NCBI GenBank assembly: GCA_028456385.1
Contig: JALNQF010000052.1
Location: 186,001 to 250,000, forward strand
Source: Ophiosphaerella korrae
Taxonomy: Eukaryota > Ascomycota > Dothideomycetes > Pleosporales > Phaeosphaeriaceae
Reading direction: 5' to 3'
DNA: 64,000 nucleotides
Shown here: positions 11,060 to 22,314 of the stretch, piece by piece
Position numbering within the stretch: position 1 is the first letter of the stretch
Layout of the letters: every line of letters begins with the position of its first letter
Notes under the pieces: model-generated
Database searches by the model: none
Told to the model about the DNA's origin: nothing
The model's input: the letters and a program-made list of their open reading frames with translations, nothing else
Translations under genes and position numbers: made by a program

Positions 11060-12523
11060 ATGTCTTCTGCTTCATCCTTCCGAGGTGGCCATCCTCCACG
11101 AAGAGGTCGTGGAGGACGGACTAAACCATTCAACAAATTAAACAGCGAATTCACCAAGCCAGATATTGAGAGGCAACCACTTGGTCAGCTTTTGAAGACT
11201 ATTGATCGCTTCACACTGAAAGGTAACCCTTCAGTAACTTCTAGGGGCAGTCCGATATCTGAGCTTCGCTACGTCGCGTCGTACAACTGGCGCAATAATG
11301 ACTCTAGCAGAATTATAGTTCCAGGTGAGCACTTAGACTTAAATACAGCTTTGCAGTGACTCATAAAAATAGGTAAACCTCCACAGTGGACACCTCCCCA
11401 TGTTCCACAACGTCTCAAGGAAGATGATAGACAATATTTCCGCGACCCCAATGCCGCCAGATTTTCTGAGTACCCGATGGCGCCTGTCGTACACGCTATT
11501 CTAGACATCGAACCCAGCTTCCCCGCTTCAAGGGTTGATATTGTTGCCTGCGGAAGCACTCTAGGTAACCTGCTTCGTTTCGTGCGTGGACAAGACAAGG
11601 CGTTCCGCTTCGCCATAGAGGCTATCGGTAACACTGTCTTCTTCTTGCGCAAGGGGAATAATCCAAAAGAAGTCATTCCGGGTGTGCGAGGGTATGGCCA
11701 TACCTTTCCAGAAGCATATACCACTTGGGACAAAGAAGTGGAGGGTTCCGAATCGCACCAGCGTGTCGTCCAGTACAACTTCGGAGAGCACACCTGCTTA
11801 GTCCGCTTTGAATCGGATGGGTATATCAAAGATAAAGTTACTTCCGAGAAAGCCTGTGTCAACGATTCGAGCCCCTCGACAAACGACGACGAACTCACTA
11901 CCGCCGCCACTAAGGTCGCCATCACACAACCAGCTATTGCCCTAGGTCCAATTTCCAACAAGTTAAAGATCGAGCATGGTGGCTACAAGATTGACCAAGC
12001 CTCCATCTTTGATCTCAAAACCCGTTCAAATAGAGCTAAGTCCGGAATTGATATGAACGACATCTATCCACTGCTTTGGATCAAACAAATTCCAAATTTC
12101 ATTATCGCATATCACGATGGGGCTGGTTTGTTTCAAGATATTCGCGTGCAGGATGTTAAAGAAGAGGTTCAGAGGTGGGAGGAGGACAACATGGACGCAA
12201 TTAGTCGCCTCGCCTCGCTCCTAGATCAAATTGTCGCATTTGCGAGAGAGGATATGGGGTTGTTAGAAGTGTACTGCTCTGGTGAGCGGATTCTGCAAAT
12301 TCGTGGGCAGTATGGAGAAGGCCAGCATATATTGCCTGCTGAGTTAAGAAGTGCATGGGCCAAAGAGAAAGAACCAAAATCGGTCTCTTCAAATAGCTAC
12401 CACAATGGCTATGCGAAGAATGAAGGTTCGGCTGATGGATGGGATGCCCGCTCTGATGAAGGAGATCTAGACTATACCGGATGCTCCTCCGATTGCGGTT
12501 ATTGTGGAAAGTGTTCCTACTAG
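11060..12523 (+). CDS. RGG-box, Cys-tail protein of an orphan fungal family (often mislabelled GGPP synthetase)
   Basis: Two exons, 11060-11324 and 11373-12523, joined over a 48-bp GT-AG intron, encode 471 residues. The N-terminus is RGG-rich (FRGGHPPRRGRGGR), a typical RNA-binding feature. The core contains SYNWRNNDSSRIIVPG, PPQWTPPHVPQRLKEDDRQY and FRDPNAARF, a signature I recognise from a family common in filamentous ascomycetes. The C-terminus ends in an acidic stretch and the cysteine motif GCSSDCGYCGKCSY, which could bind zinc. Databases often carry the name geranylgeranyl pyrophosphate synthetase for relatives, but no DDxxD prenyltransferase motif is present, so that name is not adopted. 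The gene is divergent from the helicase-AAA gene, which suggests but does not prove a shared RNA-related role. Confidence 0.88.
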
Positions 12524-13933
12524 GGTAACCTCAATTCTCTACGCTCAGTGATAATGCATATGAGATAGTGGGTGTGAAACAAATATCTAGAATCAAGAAA
12601 ATGAATATTGTACCTGAGCAAAATTCACTCTGATGCTGAGATCAAGATCAACTATCTAGGTTTTATGATTTAAGCTACAAGACCTGGCAGCTCATGTACT
12701 CTGCCTAGCCCATGTTACTGCTATGTATAACACCTGGGTGCCGACCTTGGGAGGCATGAAATCAATCGGTAGATTCATTGCTTCAACAACATAATTTGCC
12801 TAGTTGCGAAGTAAAAGCGCGTCGGACGTTTGCGTAGGTTCAAACGAAGCTCAAAGGGAAACAAATTGCTGAAGAAGAGTCAACAATGCTGGGACTTCGG
12901 GCTTAGCGTGCAGTACTACCTATCAGGCCGAGTTCTACAAATTTGCATTATATGGCTGTAGGCGCGAAACGGAATACCACGTACTTAAGTGGTTGCCCGA
13001 GCCTATCGGTCGGAGTGCAAACCAGTCCGTGCTTCCACCGAACTTGATCAAAATCGTGTCATGTCTAGTTCAATCTAGGCCGCTAAAAAGACCGCGATGA
13101 CCCTCGTCTAGGAATTATAGGCTCGGGCTCTCGCCGTACAATTTGCTAATTGCGCAGTGGTTGCCATGCAGGCAAGTAGCAAATTATGGCAGTCGTCAAT
13201 AGGAGGTGCACTGGAGGAAGAACATCGAGCCTCAAATCTTTCAATGTAGGTCACGATATCATGCTTCAAGCCTGAAATGTGAGCGACATTGACGATAATG
13301 ATAAGTCGTATGCTTAAGAACGAAGTCAAATCTCCGCCTCGGTCGAACATGTTTGCTGGGTGGAAGAATTGCGTGGGGTCCTTCCGACTCCTCCAACTGC
13401 GCCATCCCAAAACAGGCAGATTAAGGGTCATAACGTGGCTGACCCGCACAACCTGGGCGTTTCACACCATCGATGGCCATCACCTACGTACTATATACAT
13501 GGCGGTAATACCTTCTAGCATTCTATCAAAATGTCGTATAGCAATTGGAACTAGTTTTTAGAGGCGCGCGCGAAGCTCTAATCAAACCCGGGACCGTTTA
13601 CCTGGTACAACAAGGCATGCCGCACAGCTTCATTACATGCTGGCGGCTACTTGAGACTGACTAAACGCGGGTTGCTCACCTAACGCAGGTCTGTGCCATA
13701 CTAAACGACTCTGCAATCGATGTTTCGTTTCTTGTATATTGACGTGCAGGGTTAGCTAGCGGGTCTATTCAGGTATCAAGTTAAGACGCGATAATAGTTG
13801 ACTATGCTCTGATCTGAAAGACTTTATATTTTGCGTAAGACCTATCTGTCTCATTCATCCCACCATTGTCCCTCATTTCGATCCTGTAGTTTCATTTTCC
13901 TTGTGCAGCTGGTCTCTATTCCTTCAATTCAAA
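12524..13933. other. intergenic, no gene seen
   Basis: About 1.4 kb with only short unconvincing ORFs. The right end must hold the GH131 promoter: a TATA-like stretch (ctttatatttt) lies near 13821-13832, roughly 100 bp before the start codon. Confidence 0.5.
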
Positions 13934-15145
13934 ATGTTTGGAAAGGCAACTATCTTGAGTGCGTTTGTCAGCACTGTGTCCGCTGGTGAGTTCATGGAAC
14001 AAATCGAATATTATTATCACAGCTAATACACTTGACAGGCACGATTATATGGGATGGAAGATTCAACGACATGACCTCCAGTGCTGATCTTGGAAAGTGG
14101 TCATGGGCAAACCAAGTTGGCGCTTATCAGTACTACATCCACGGTTCAGGTGCAATCGACAAATATGTCAACCTTGATTATTCGTACAAGAATCCGGCCG
14201 ATACCGGATCGAAACAAGGTGTCAAGATTACCATCGATGAAACTTCCAAATGGAATGGGCAAACTATGTTGAGAACTGAGGTACCGACCGCCCAAGCACA
14301 GATTTCATGCAAGACCTACACTAACTTTGTACTCCTAAAATCAGCTCATCCCTCAGACCAAAGCTGCCATCCATAAGGGAACGACCTATTACCACTTCTC
14401 TATCAAGACGTCTATGGACAATGTGCCAACTACATCTAATGAGCATCAAATCGTTTTTTTCGAGAGCCATTTCACTGAGCTTAAATATGGCGGACAGGGC
14501 AATACAAAGCTACAGTGGCATGTAAGCGGTGTATCAAAATGGGACACTGAATTGGTTGCAGACCAATGGCACAACGTTGCGTACGAGATCAACTTCGATG
14601 CTGGCTCCGTCACATTCTGGCACTCAACTGGCAGCGATCCCTTAACCAAGACTGCTGGTCCTTTCACCGTGGCCACTTCTTCCAACGGTGCTGACTGGCA
14701 TCTCGGTGTGCTTCGTCTCCCTGGAAGCAACGATGCAAATGGTGCGGAAGATTGGTACTTTAGCGGAGTGTATATTGAGACCGGCGAGCTCACAACATCG
14801 GTCAACACCCCCGGAGGCTCAGGTGAAGCGGAAAAGCCTGCTGCATCGTCCGCTGCTATGGTTGCTTCCCCACCCGCTGCCCCTGTAGCTGCTTCGTCAT
14901 TTGCAGCCGTAGTTGCGACTCCAATGGTATCCTCAGCCGCTGCTCCCATCAAGACGCCAGCTGTTTCACCCACTCGCGTCATCGCCCCATCTACATTTGC
15001 AACATCTATCATCTCTACACCTACCCCTACCGCCTCGGCTGGAACCGGCTCTGGTTCAGAGTCTGGCTCTGGTCCCATCCTCCCAGAGAAGTTCACGCTT
15101 AAGCAGTTCATTTCTTGGCTCAAGGCGAAGCATGGTATCAACTAA
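13934..15145 (+). CDS. secreted glycoside hydrolase family 131 beta-glucanase
   Basis: Three exons (13934-13985, 14039-14280, 14345-15145) give 364 residues. Residues 1-17 form a signal peptide (MFGKATILSAFVSTVSA), cut just before TIIWDGRFND, the usual start of the mature GH131 domain. The domain runs to about residue 250, with recognisable blocks WSWANQVGAYQYYIHG, ADTGSKQGVKI, EHQIVFFESHFTELKYG, WHNVAYEINFD and ADWHLGVLRLPG. GH131 enzymes act on beta-1,3/1,6- and beta-1,4-glucans outside the cell, in wall remodelling or plant-wall breakdown. After the domain come a Ser/Ala/Pro/Thr-rich linker of about 80 residues and a short conserved-looking tail (LPEKFTLKQFISWLKAKHG) instead of a CBM1. Family assignment is from recognised sequence; substrate preference is not predictable here. 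Confidence 0.93.
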
Positions 15146-17953
15146 GCAGTCTTGTATATAACCTTCCATAACACTTTTGTACATATATTCTTCGAGACAA
15201 CCTTATCGAGCTTTGTATTATAACGGCTTCGACCGTCAAATAGATTCTACCCCAAAATTTAAGAGGTTTGTCCTTGGCAAAATTCATTAGTGACTGGTAA
15301 ACCAAGCATCAAAAAGGACTATTGGTAAGTGCTTGAGACAATTAATGGGGGCGTAGCAGGTTCTAGAAGTCCATAACAGTCTACCAATACAGAATTTCAA
15401 TATTAAGAAAGTGAAGGAACTAGTTCCTTTAGTCAAAGTTTTACTACGTGCGCGAGATCATCTCTTGAAAGTCAAATATTCGAAACAGCCAACCTAGGTT
15501 CGGAGCAAATACGTGATCTCAGTCCTCGATTATTTTTCGCACCATTGGTAGTTTCTATTGTTTCCGACACCATTCCAAAACGCTTTCTGAGATGAGAAAA
15601 AAATTTCGACTTGCGTGTGGTCTTCATCGGTCCTCGGGCTGAGGTAATAAAATGTTCTAGCGTATAGATTTAGTTGCACTTTTGGGAAACCTATCAAAAA
15701 TCCTGAAAACTACTCTCGTCGCTCATAAATCTAGTGTCTCTGAGACAATCTGGAAAAACCTACAATGCCTCCACTACCTTAGCGCAAAAGTTACGCGACG
15801 TTGCCTTTCTTTCCCCTTTCGTAGAAGAGGTGTGTTTCAAAGAAATTTCATGAGGTGACATACAACTCATGAATAAGCTAATCCCTATTGGCCTTCGCAT
15901 ACTGCTCGTCCCAGTAGCCTAAGCGACCAAGAGCCTGCAACTATGCGGAAGACGACATGAGAACGTGACTGAAATTCTGAATGATAGGGATATACCTGAG
16001 CAACAGGGCCGTAAGGCGTGTTCATGTAATTCGACAGTAACGGATGTATCTAGGTAGGAAACAAGTTTAGTGTGCGCCAAACATAGCACGTAGTCCCAGC
16101 CCCGCTCCATTATCGAACCAATGATACGTTGACCTTGACATGAATTTGAAATAACAGGGTCTTTCTGCTCCTACATCATACTATAGCCCTAATGGTCCGG
16201 GGTCATAAAGTTAGGTATGTTATGAGAAGCCAGAGCGATGAACCTTAGAACTTCACCCCAGAGTTTCTCAGAAGATCGAACCTGTAGGAATAAATTGCGA
16301 GGAAGCTGAAACGAGATACCCAAGGGAGCAAATCCATTGATGAGAACGTGAATCTGTATACATGTTTGCAGAGGTCAAAAGTTGCGAGATACCGCATGTA
16401 TTCCTCCCGTAATTACCCAGCTTCGAGGACATGCATGACCAATGAGGACCAGAGACGGATACAAGACTGATCAGATGGCTATCCCATCGCCTGGCGAAAA
16501 GCCCTCCTGTGAACTAGCCAATAGAACAGCCGGATCGTATTACTGCGATGCCGTCGATTAGCCAGTTTGAGCAAGGCCATTTCGCGCCATCATCGTTGAC
16601 CAACCACATATGTCCCAGTCGCGTTTCACTGCAACTTTAGCGTAGAAGAACCGTCCTCTACCCTTGTACTCAGTGTTTATGGCTCATTTGACAGGCCTAT
16701 TGTAGTCGGACGATACCGTTCATTGGATATGAGATGCTTGTGAGGGCTATGCAGGTAGTCTATTGTAGAAACTGCAAGAGTAAGACCGGATGGCCCGATT
16801 CGGAAGGTCCGATATCCTGCGTAATTTATGTAAGCAAGCCCACCCACACTGCACATGCACATGCTGCAAAGCAACCCACGCTCTTGCATCTGAAAGGATG
16901 ATCAGCAGCATAAGAACTAGGTGCAGGGTGCCTCTCGCCCGGGATCCTGCCGCTGTTGCCGCATAGTAGAAGTTGGCTTTCCTGCTGTCTTCAAAATGCG
17001 AAATATTCTTGTTCAATTAAGCCAAACAAATACTTTTTTCCATCAATGACGTCCGTCTCGGCGACTCTACTTCCTCGCTTTTCGGCAAGATATCGCCACC
17101 ACGGTTGAAGATGCGCGACGAAACTTGCGATTCAGCGCTAAGAATCTTGGTCGGAGAAGATCGGCGCCAAGCCGAAGAGGCTGCAGAGCCGCCTCTATGC
17201 ACGGCCTGTCCGACCCTGAACGGGATGACATAACCTCCGGTGAGTGACGTCAGCATGGCAATGTTGAGAGAAAATGCTCTCCACGTGAAGATCTATGAGG
17301 ACTACTCAGATTGTCTAGCTGCCGAAACTTTTTGAGGCAATCTTCACAAACTCGGCGTATCAACTTACACCTATGTTCTTGCCGTTGGATCGGAGACTGT
17401 CGCCGAAATGTAGCCCTGAAAACGACGGTATTCATTATGAGAGTCCACTCAGCGACGGGATACCCGCGTCTAACCTCAATCATGCACGTCCGGGTTTCAG
17501 TTATGTTATCAAAGGGAGTGTCCACTATGACGCATAGCGCGGAAGACTCAGACTAGCATGGAAGTCCAACCTTGCCGAGTGTTCTTGTTCCACACCAAGC
17601 GCTCTTCAGGCCATCGAGATTGGTTCAAGACATGTTGACCCACCGACGGTCCGTGTTGGGTTCGCCTTATCTCCACAGTTCACCTGCGCCTTTCTCTCCT
17701 GTTACTCTGCGCCGCATTGCAACACCAGGCCAAGCCGAGATATCGGAAAACTCATTCTCTAGTCTACTCCACGTGTCAGATGAGATACTGCAAATGTGGG
17801 TTCGGTGTGGATCGGCCGAGAAAGCCCAATAGGAACATGCCGAAGCTTTCTCGAGGACGTTGAGCATGATTGTTTAAAGCTGAACCTTCTCCCCACTAGA
17901 GAATTCCCCCAGCACTGCACTCCAACTTTTTGTTGTTTTGACTATCCTCCACA
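15146..17953. other. 2.8-kb intergenic region, no gene seen
   Basis: No ORF in this interval shows domains, a signal peptide, codon bias or a workable exon chain on either strand. The last few hundred bases presumably hold the sugar-transporter promoter. I saw no tRNA, rRNA or inverted-repeat element. Confidence 0.5.
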
Positions 17954-19633
17954 ATGCCAGGCGTAAAGGATAACGACTCCGGTGTCCCCACCTATTGGGG
18001 GCAATCCGGGAGGATGCTTCAAGTCCTCATCACCATCGTTGCGACCACTGATTTCTTGCTCTTTGGTTATGATCAGGGTGTGATGAGTGGTATCATCTCC
18101 GCTCCTGCATTCGTCGAGGCATTCCCACAGGTCCATAATGACAGCACTTACGAGGGCTTTGTCGTTTCTATCTACGCCGTTGGCTGCTTCCTGGGTGCAC
18201 TCACTATCTTCCTTGTTGGCGACAAGCTTGGTCGCCGCAAATCCATTTTCCTTGGAGCCATTGTCATGGTCGTCGGCGTGATCATCCAGATTGCTTGCGT
18301 ACCTCCTAATGGTGGTGCAACGGCCCAGTTCATCATCGGACGAGCCATCACTGGTATTGGTAACGGAATCAACACATCCACTATCCCAACATACCAGGCC
18401 GAGTAAGTTTAATCAAACTGAACATGTACTGAACTCATACTAATTCTGCCTAGATGCTGCAAGGCAAAGAATCGTGGCAAAGTCATTTGTGTCGAAGGTA
18501 GCATGGTTGCCATTGGCACTCTTATTGCCTACTGGATCGATTATAGCTGTCTTTATGGCCCCGATGACTTCACTTGGAGGTTCCCTATCGCCTTCCAGTG
18601 CGTTTTCGCGTTTATTGTTGTCGCCATGATGATTCAACTTCCCGAGTCGCCACGATGGCTCCTCACACATCACCGTGAGGAAGAAGCCGCAACTATTCTT
18701 GCCGGCCTCAACGGACTTCGACGTGATGACCCTGAGGTCCTGGTCCAAATGGGTGTTATCAAAGATGCTGTGCGCAAGGCTGGTGGTGGAGGCAAGGTCC
18801 CCACTAAGCTGCTCTTCACAAACGGCAAGACCCAGTACTTCCGTCGCATGATCCTTGGTGCTTCTTCGCAGTTCATGCAGCAGCTCTCTGGATGTAACGC
18901 CGTCATCTACTACTTCCCAATTTTGTGCCAGGATGCTCTGGGTACTGATCACAACATGGCACTGCTTTTGGGTGGCATAAATATGGTTGTGTATGCCATC
19001 TTTGCTACAACATCTTGGTTCCTCGTCGAGCGCGTTGGCCGCCATAAGCTTTTCCTTATTGGCACTGTTGGACAGTGCTTTTCCATGGTTCTGACCTTCG
19101 CATGCCTAATTCCCGACACCGAAGCCGCTGCGAAGGGTGCTGCTGTTGGTCTCTTTACCTACATTGCATTCTTCGGCGCTACCTGGCTGCCACTTCCTTG
19201 GTTGTACCCAGCTGAGGTCAACCCCCTCAAGACCCGCGCGAAGGCCAACGCTTTCTCGACCATTAACAACTGGCTATGGAACTTTTTCATCGTCATGATT
19301 ACACCTGTGTTGATCACTAGCATCGGATGGGGTACCTATCTCTTCTTTGCTATTCTTAACTCATTGTTCTTCCCCATTATCTACTTCTTTTATCCTGAGA
19401 CTTCTGGCCGTTCACTTGAGGAGATTGATCTCATCTTCGCCAAAGGCTACATCGAGAAGAAGAGCTACGTGCTCGCGGCCAAGGAAATGCCCATGCTGGA
19501 CGATACCGAGATTGACAGCTATTCTCGTGAACTCGGTTTACATCTCAGTGATGAGGAGGCCGGTTCGTCTGATGGGTCCGTCAAGGAGAAGAGGCGTATC
19601 CAGGAGAACCTTGTGCCCCAGCAAGGTGCATAG
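17954..19633 (+). CDS. MFS sugar transporter
   Basis: Two exons, 17954-18402 and 18454-19633, encode 542 residues across a 51-bp GT-AG intron. Twelve hydrophobic spans are visible, with sugar-porter signatures: DFLLFGYDQGVMSG in TM1, the loop DKLGRRKSIFLGA after TM3, RAITGIGNGINTSTIPTYQAE at TM4-5 (split by the intron), PESPRWLLTHHREEEA after TM6, QQLSGCNAVIYYFP in TM7 and PETSGRSLEEID after TM12. This is the hexose/quinate-type sugar porter family at the plasma membrane. The sugar cannot be read from sequence. Proximity to a secreted glucanase is compatible with uptake of glucan-derived sugars, but 2.8 kb separate them and co-regulation is inference. Confidence 0.95.
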
Positions 19634-20144
19634 GAGTAGTTTTCCAGAACGAATTGCGATATTAGCGAAAGCGCAGGTCGCACCAATGAAGATGTAGCGC
19701 ACAGCGTGCGTGATAGAGAAAGATACCCGACGCTTTAGTCGTCATGAGAGCAAGGAAATTTGCCTCACGAGAATGGAATGTTGAGGAGCAAGGGACATCG
19801 CATATGTTTGGAGTTGTCATGCATTTTTGCGTAATACTATAGACAGTGGATAGACCATTCGACTGGACAATTGTATCTCGCTGCCATTTTATAAAACGTA
19901 AACAGTTGCCGGTCATTATTTATTCTGGGTCATTTAGTAACTAACCATGTAAGATGGCAGTTTGCGAGAAGGCCTGCCATTGAGAATGATCAAAGACGCG
20001 TGTCTGATCAAGCTACGAGCACGTGCCAACGCGATCGGAAACCTTCCGAGCGGAAGCCACCTGGCAGCCACACTTCGAATCACCACTCAAGATTGCCATG
20101 TGTCCATTCTGAACTTCACAACCCCCATCGTCTAGTCAAGCAAC
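19634..20144. other. intergenic, no gene seen
   Basis: 511 bases between the sugar transporter stop and the J-protein start. It holds the 3' UTR of the first and the promoter of the second gene; no further ORF is credible. Confidence 0.5.
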
Positions 20145-21300
20145 ATGACCAAGACAAATATTTCGTGGGATACTATCGGCCCCTTTTTAGTGTGGCAATT
20201 TCTCATTCCTCTCGTATGTAGCAACACAGTTGTGTATCACAGGAGAATAATAGCTAACAAAGCAATAGGCGGCAGGATGGACGCAGACAGTCCTCTATAG
20301 CATCTTCATTCGTGCTGGCGACCCTAAACCACAGCCTGGGAGTAGGCGTTTCATCAAACACCGGAGATACATCCTAATCGCCATATACTTTGCCTACTTC
20401 ACATTTACAATCTACGAAGTCGACTTCAACCTTCAACGGTCCTCGAACGCATACAATGAACTCGGCGTGCCGATTGATGTTGATGAGAGTGGCATCAACT
20501 CGCGCTTCCGCAAACTCACCATTCGATTTCATCCAGACAAGGTTGCCGTAGCGGACAGGGACCGGGCAAACCAGTACTTTGTGCACTTGAAATCTATGCG
20601 AGATATCGTGCTCGACCCAGCCAAGCGATTCGCATACGATCGATTCGGACCAGAAATCTTTGGACAGTGCCAGGCATGCCTCACTGTTAAGGACTACGTG
20701 GACAGCGCGCTGCTAAGTGCGGCCACTACATACGGCGCCCTACTTGTCCTCATCATCGGCGCAAACGCGCTCGGTTTCTTGACAGACGGGAGCTACTGGC
20801 GCTACTTTGGGCTCCTGGGCGTTGCTATATTCGAATTCCGCACAGTGACACGGCCAGACTATCCGTCGTTTCTGACGCAGTACCTGAACCCGCTCATGGC
20901 GAGATTCAACCTTCGTCCCGCATACCTCCCCTTCCAACTCATCGCCATTGTCAAAAAAGCCTCAATATCCGCCGCCCAATTTCTCGCGCTCCTTATGCCG
21001 CTCTATCGCGACGATCCTCAAAGAAAGTCTTCCGACGACACAGAAGATGCACGACATAAACAACTCGATCGTCTGAGCGCATTTGTAGCAGAGTCGAATA
21101 AGGATGCAGGGAGACTATTGGAGCTAGAGAGCATACCGTACAGGGAAAATGAGAAAGCGAAGACTGAGTTGAGGGATGCGTTGAAGAAGTACATGGTGCA
21201 GAATGTGGTGCACCAGGAAAAGGACGTTAGAAACGCAATTGGGCAGAGCATGGCGAGAAGGAGAACAGGGGCGCCACATGGTGCACAGGGAACGAAATAG
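20145..21300 (+). CDS. membrane-anchored J-domain (DnaJ/Hsp40) protein
   Basis: Exons 20145-20213 and 20269-21300 give 366 residues. Two hydrophobic spans precede the J domain (FLVWQFLIPLAAGW and YILIAIYFAYFTFTIYE). The J domain runs from about 84 to 147 (YNELGVPIDVDESG) with the HPD tripeptide at 111-113, needed to stimulate Hsp70 ATPase, and ends at KRFAYDRFGPEIFGQC. Two further spans follow (YGALLVLIIGANALGFL, YFGLLGVAIFEF), then a hydrophilic helical C-terminus. Placement in the ER membrane as an Hsp70 co-chaperone is the usual case for this layout and is inferred. It is clearly a J-protein; orthology to a named yeast gene such as ERJ5 could not be settled. Confidence 0.88.
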
Positions 21301-21669
21301 ACGTTCTATATTTTCAATGCGAGATATCTTCGTAGAGGTGTCCATCGAGCTCTTTGTGTTTGCAAAGAGACGAACTGGAGCTACTGGCGGTCAACCTATT
21401 GACGGTGGTGAGACGGGGTTTTGGTTTTCTAGTAATGAACGAGGTCTTACAGCTGCAGGTCAGAAGCCATCACCACAAAATTGAGCAACGAGCAGGGATC
21501 GGTTGCCTCTACCACACACAAGTTGAGTTGAGAGAATTCTCAAATATGATCTTTTATGCTAATGACAGCTATTAGAAATTCTTTGCTATGCTGTAGTTCT
21601 TCATTGCAGTACACAGTCCCTCCAGATCCATGGCAAGAAGTCCGTGAAGCTGCTTTACTCATTCGCCCT
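21301..21669. other. convergent intergenic region, no gene seen
   Basis: 369 bases between the stop codons of the convergent J-protein and small secreted protein genes, so it should contain both 3' UTRs. Nothing else is recognisable. Confidence 0.5.
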
Positions 21670-22314
21670 CTACCAAATGATATTTGTGACACCAGCGTAG
21701 AAGTTACCATTGCCGTTTGGCGAGTTAAACCCAGCAACATCTCCCCTATCATTACGAGTGCAGTGGTCAAAGATCCATAGCAGACCTTGGGCAACATCGG
21801 AGCTGTGAAACCATTAATCACATGCAAAGGAAACAGTAAAGTCTCAAAAATTAACGTACCAATAACTCGACTCATCATTACCCGTAAGAGTTTGAGCACT
21901 AACGTGGGCCCTGCCAGAGCGGCACATCTCAATTACCGGGTAGCCAGGCCCACGCACACCGCATCGTGTGGTACCGAGGTTCCTGAGGTAGTTGTAGCAT
22001 GCAATACCGTCATTGACCGGGGCATAAGCGGCGTCAGCCGGACCACATCTGGCGTCGAAGAAGACAGACATCTCATCTCCGGCTGTAGCGATCATTAGTG
22101 GCGAACAAGTCGACAGTAAAACACTCATCAATGATGACTTACACTTCTCTGGAAGAGCCATAGCATACAAGTCGGCAGATGTAAGGTTCAGAGACTCAAG
22201 GGATGGGAGACCCGGGCCAGGGATGACCTCTGGAACCGCATCGCGAGCACCAAGGGGAGTAGCAGCCACGGCGCCCAGGGAGGCGACAGCCAGAACGACA
22301 GTTGAAAAGAACAT
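21670..22314 (-). CDS. small secreted six-cysteine protein (effector-like, unknown function)
   Basis: Three exons on the minus strand (22314-22143, 22082-21860, 21802-21670) join in frame to 175 residues, with introns of 60 and 57 bp. The first is confirmed by the good donor gtaagt; skipping the second would end the frame early. A signal peptide is clear (MFFSTVVLAVASLGAVAA). After an N-terminal segment with one NLTS sequon, the mature part has six cysteines (DARC, GIAC, TTRC, EMC, SSYC, DHC), enough for three disulfides. Blocks AYAPVNDGIACYNYL, LTGNDESSYC and VAQGLLWIFDHCTR recall a family of small secreted ascomycete proteins with no assigned activity. Size, secretion and cysteine content are those of an effector candidate; a host-related role is inference. 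A TATA box lies about 100 bp upstream. Confidence 0.85.

Noticed and set aside
11060..12523. Geranylgeranyl pyrophosphate synthetase
   Set aside because: This name is attached to relatives in databases, but the protein has no DDxxD or other prenyltransferase motif and instead has an RGG box and Cys tail.
13108..13561. Opposing ORFs of 113 and 90 codons
   Set aside because: No recognisable protein features and they overlap each other on opposite strands in an intergenic region.
16677..17832. Chain of ORFs of 60-90 codons upstream of the sugar transporter
   Set aside because: Attempts to join them by GT-AG introns gave no recognisable protein.
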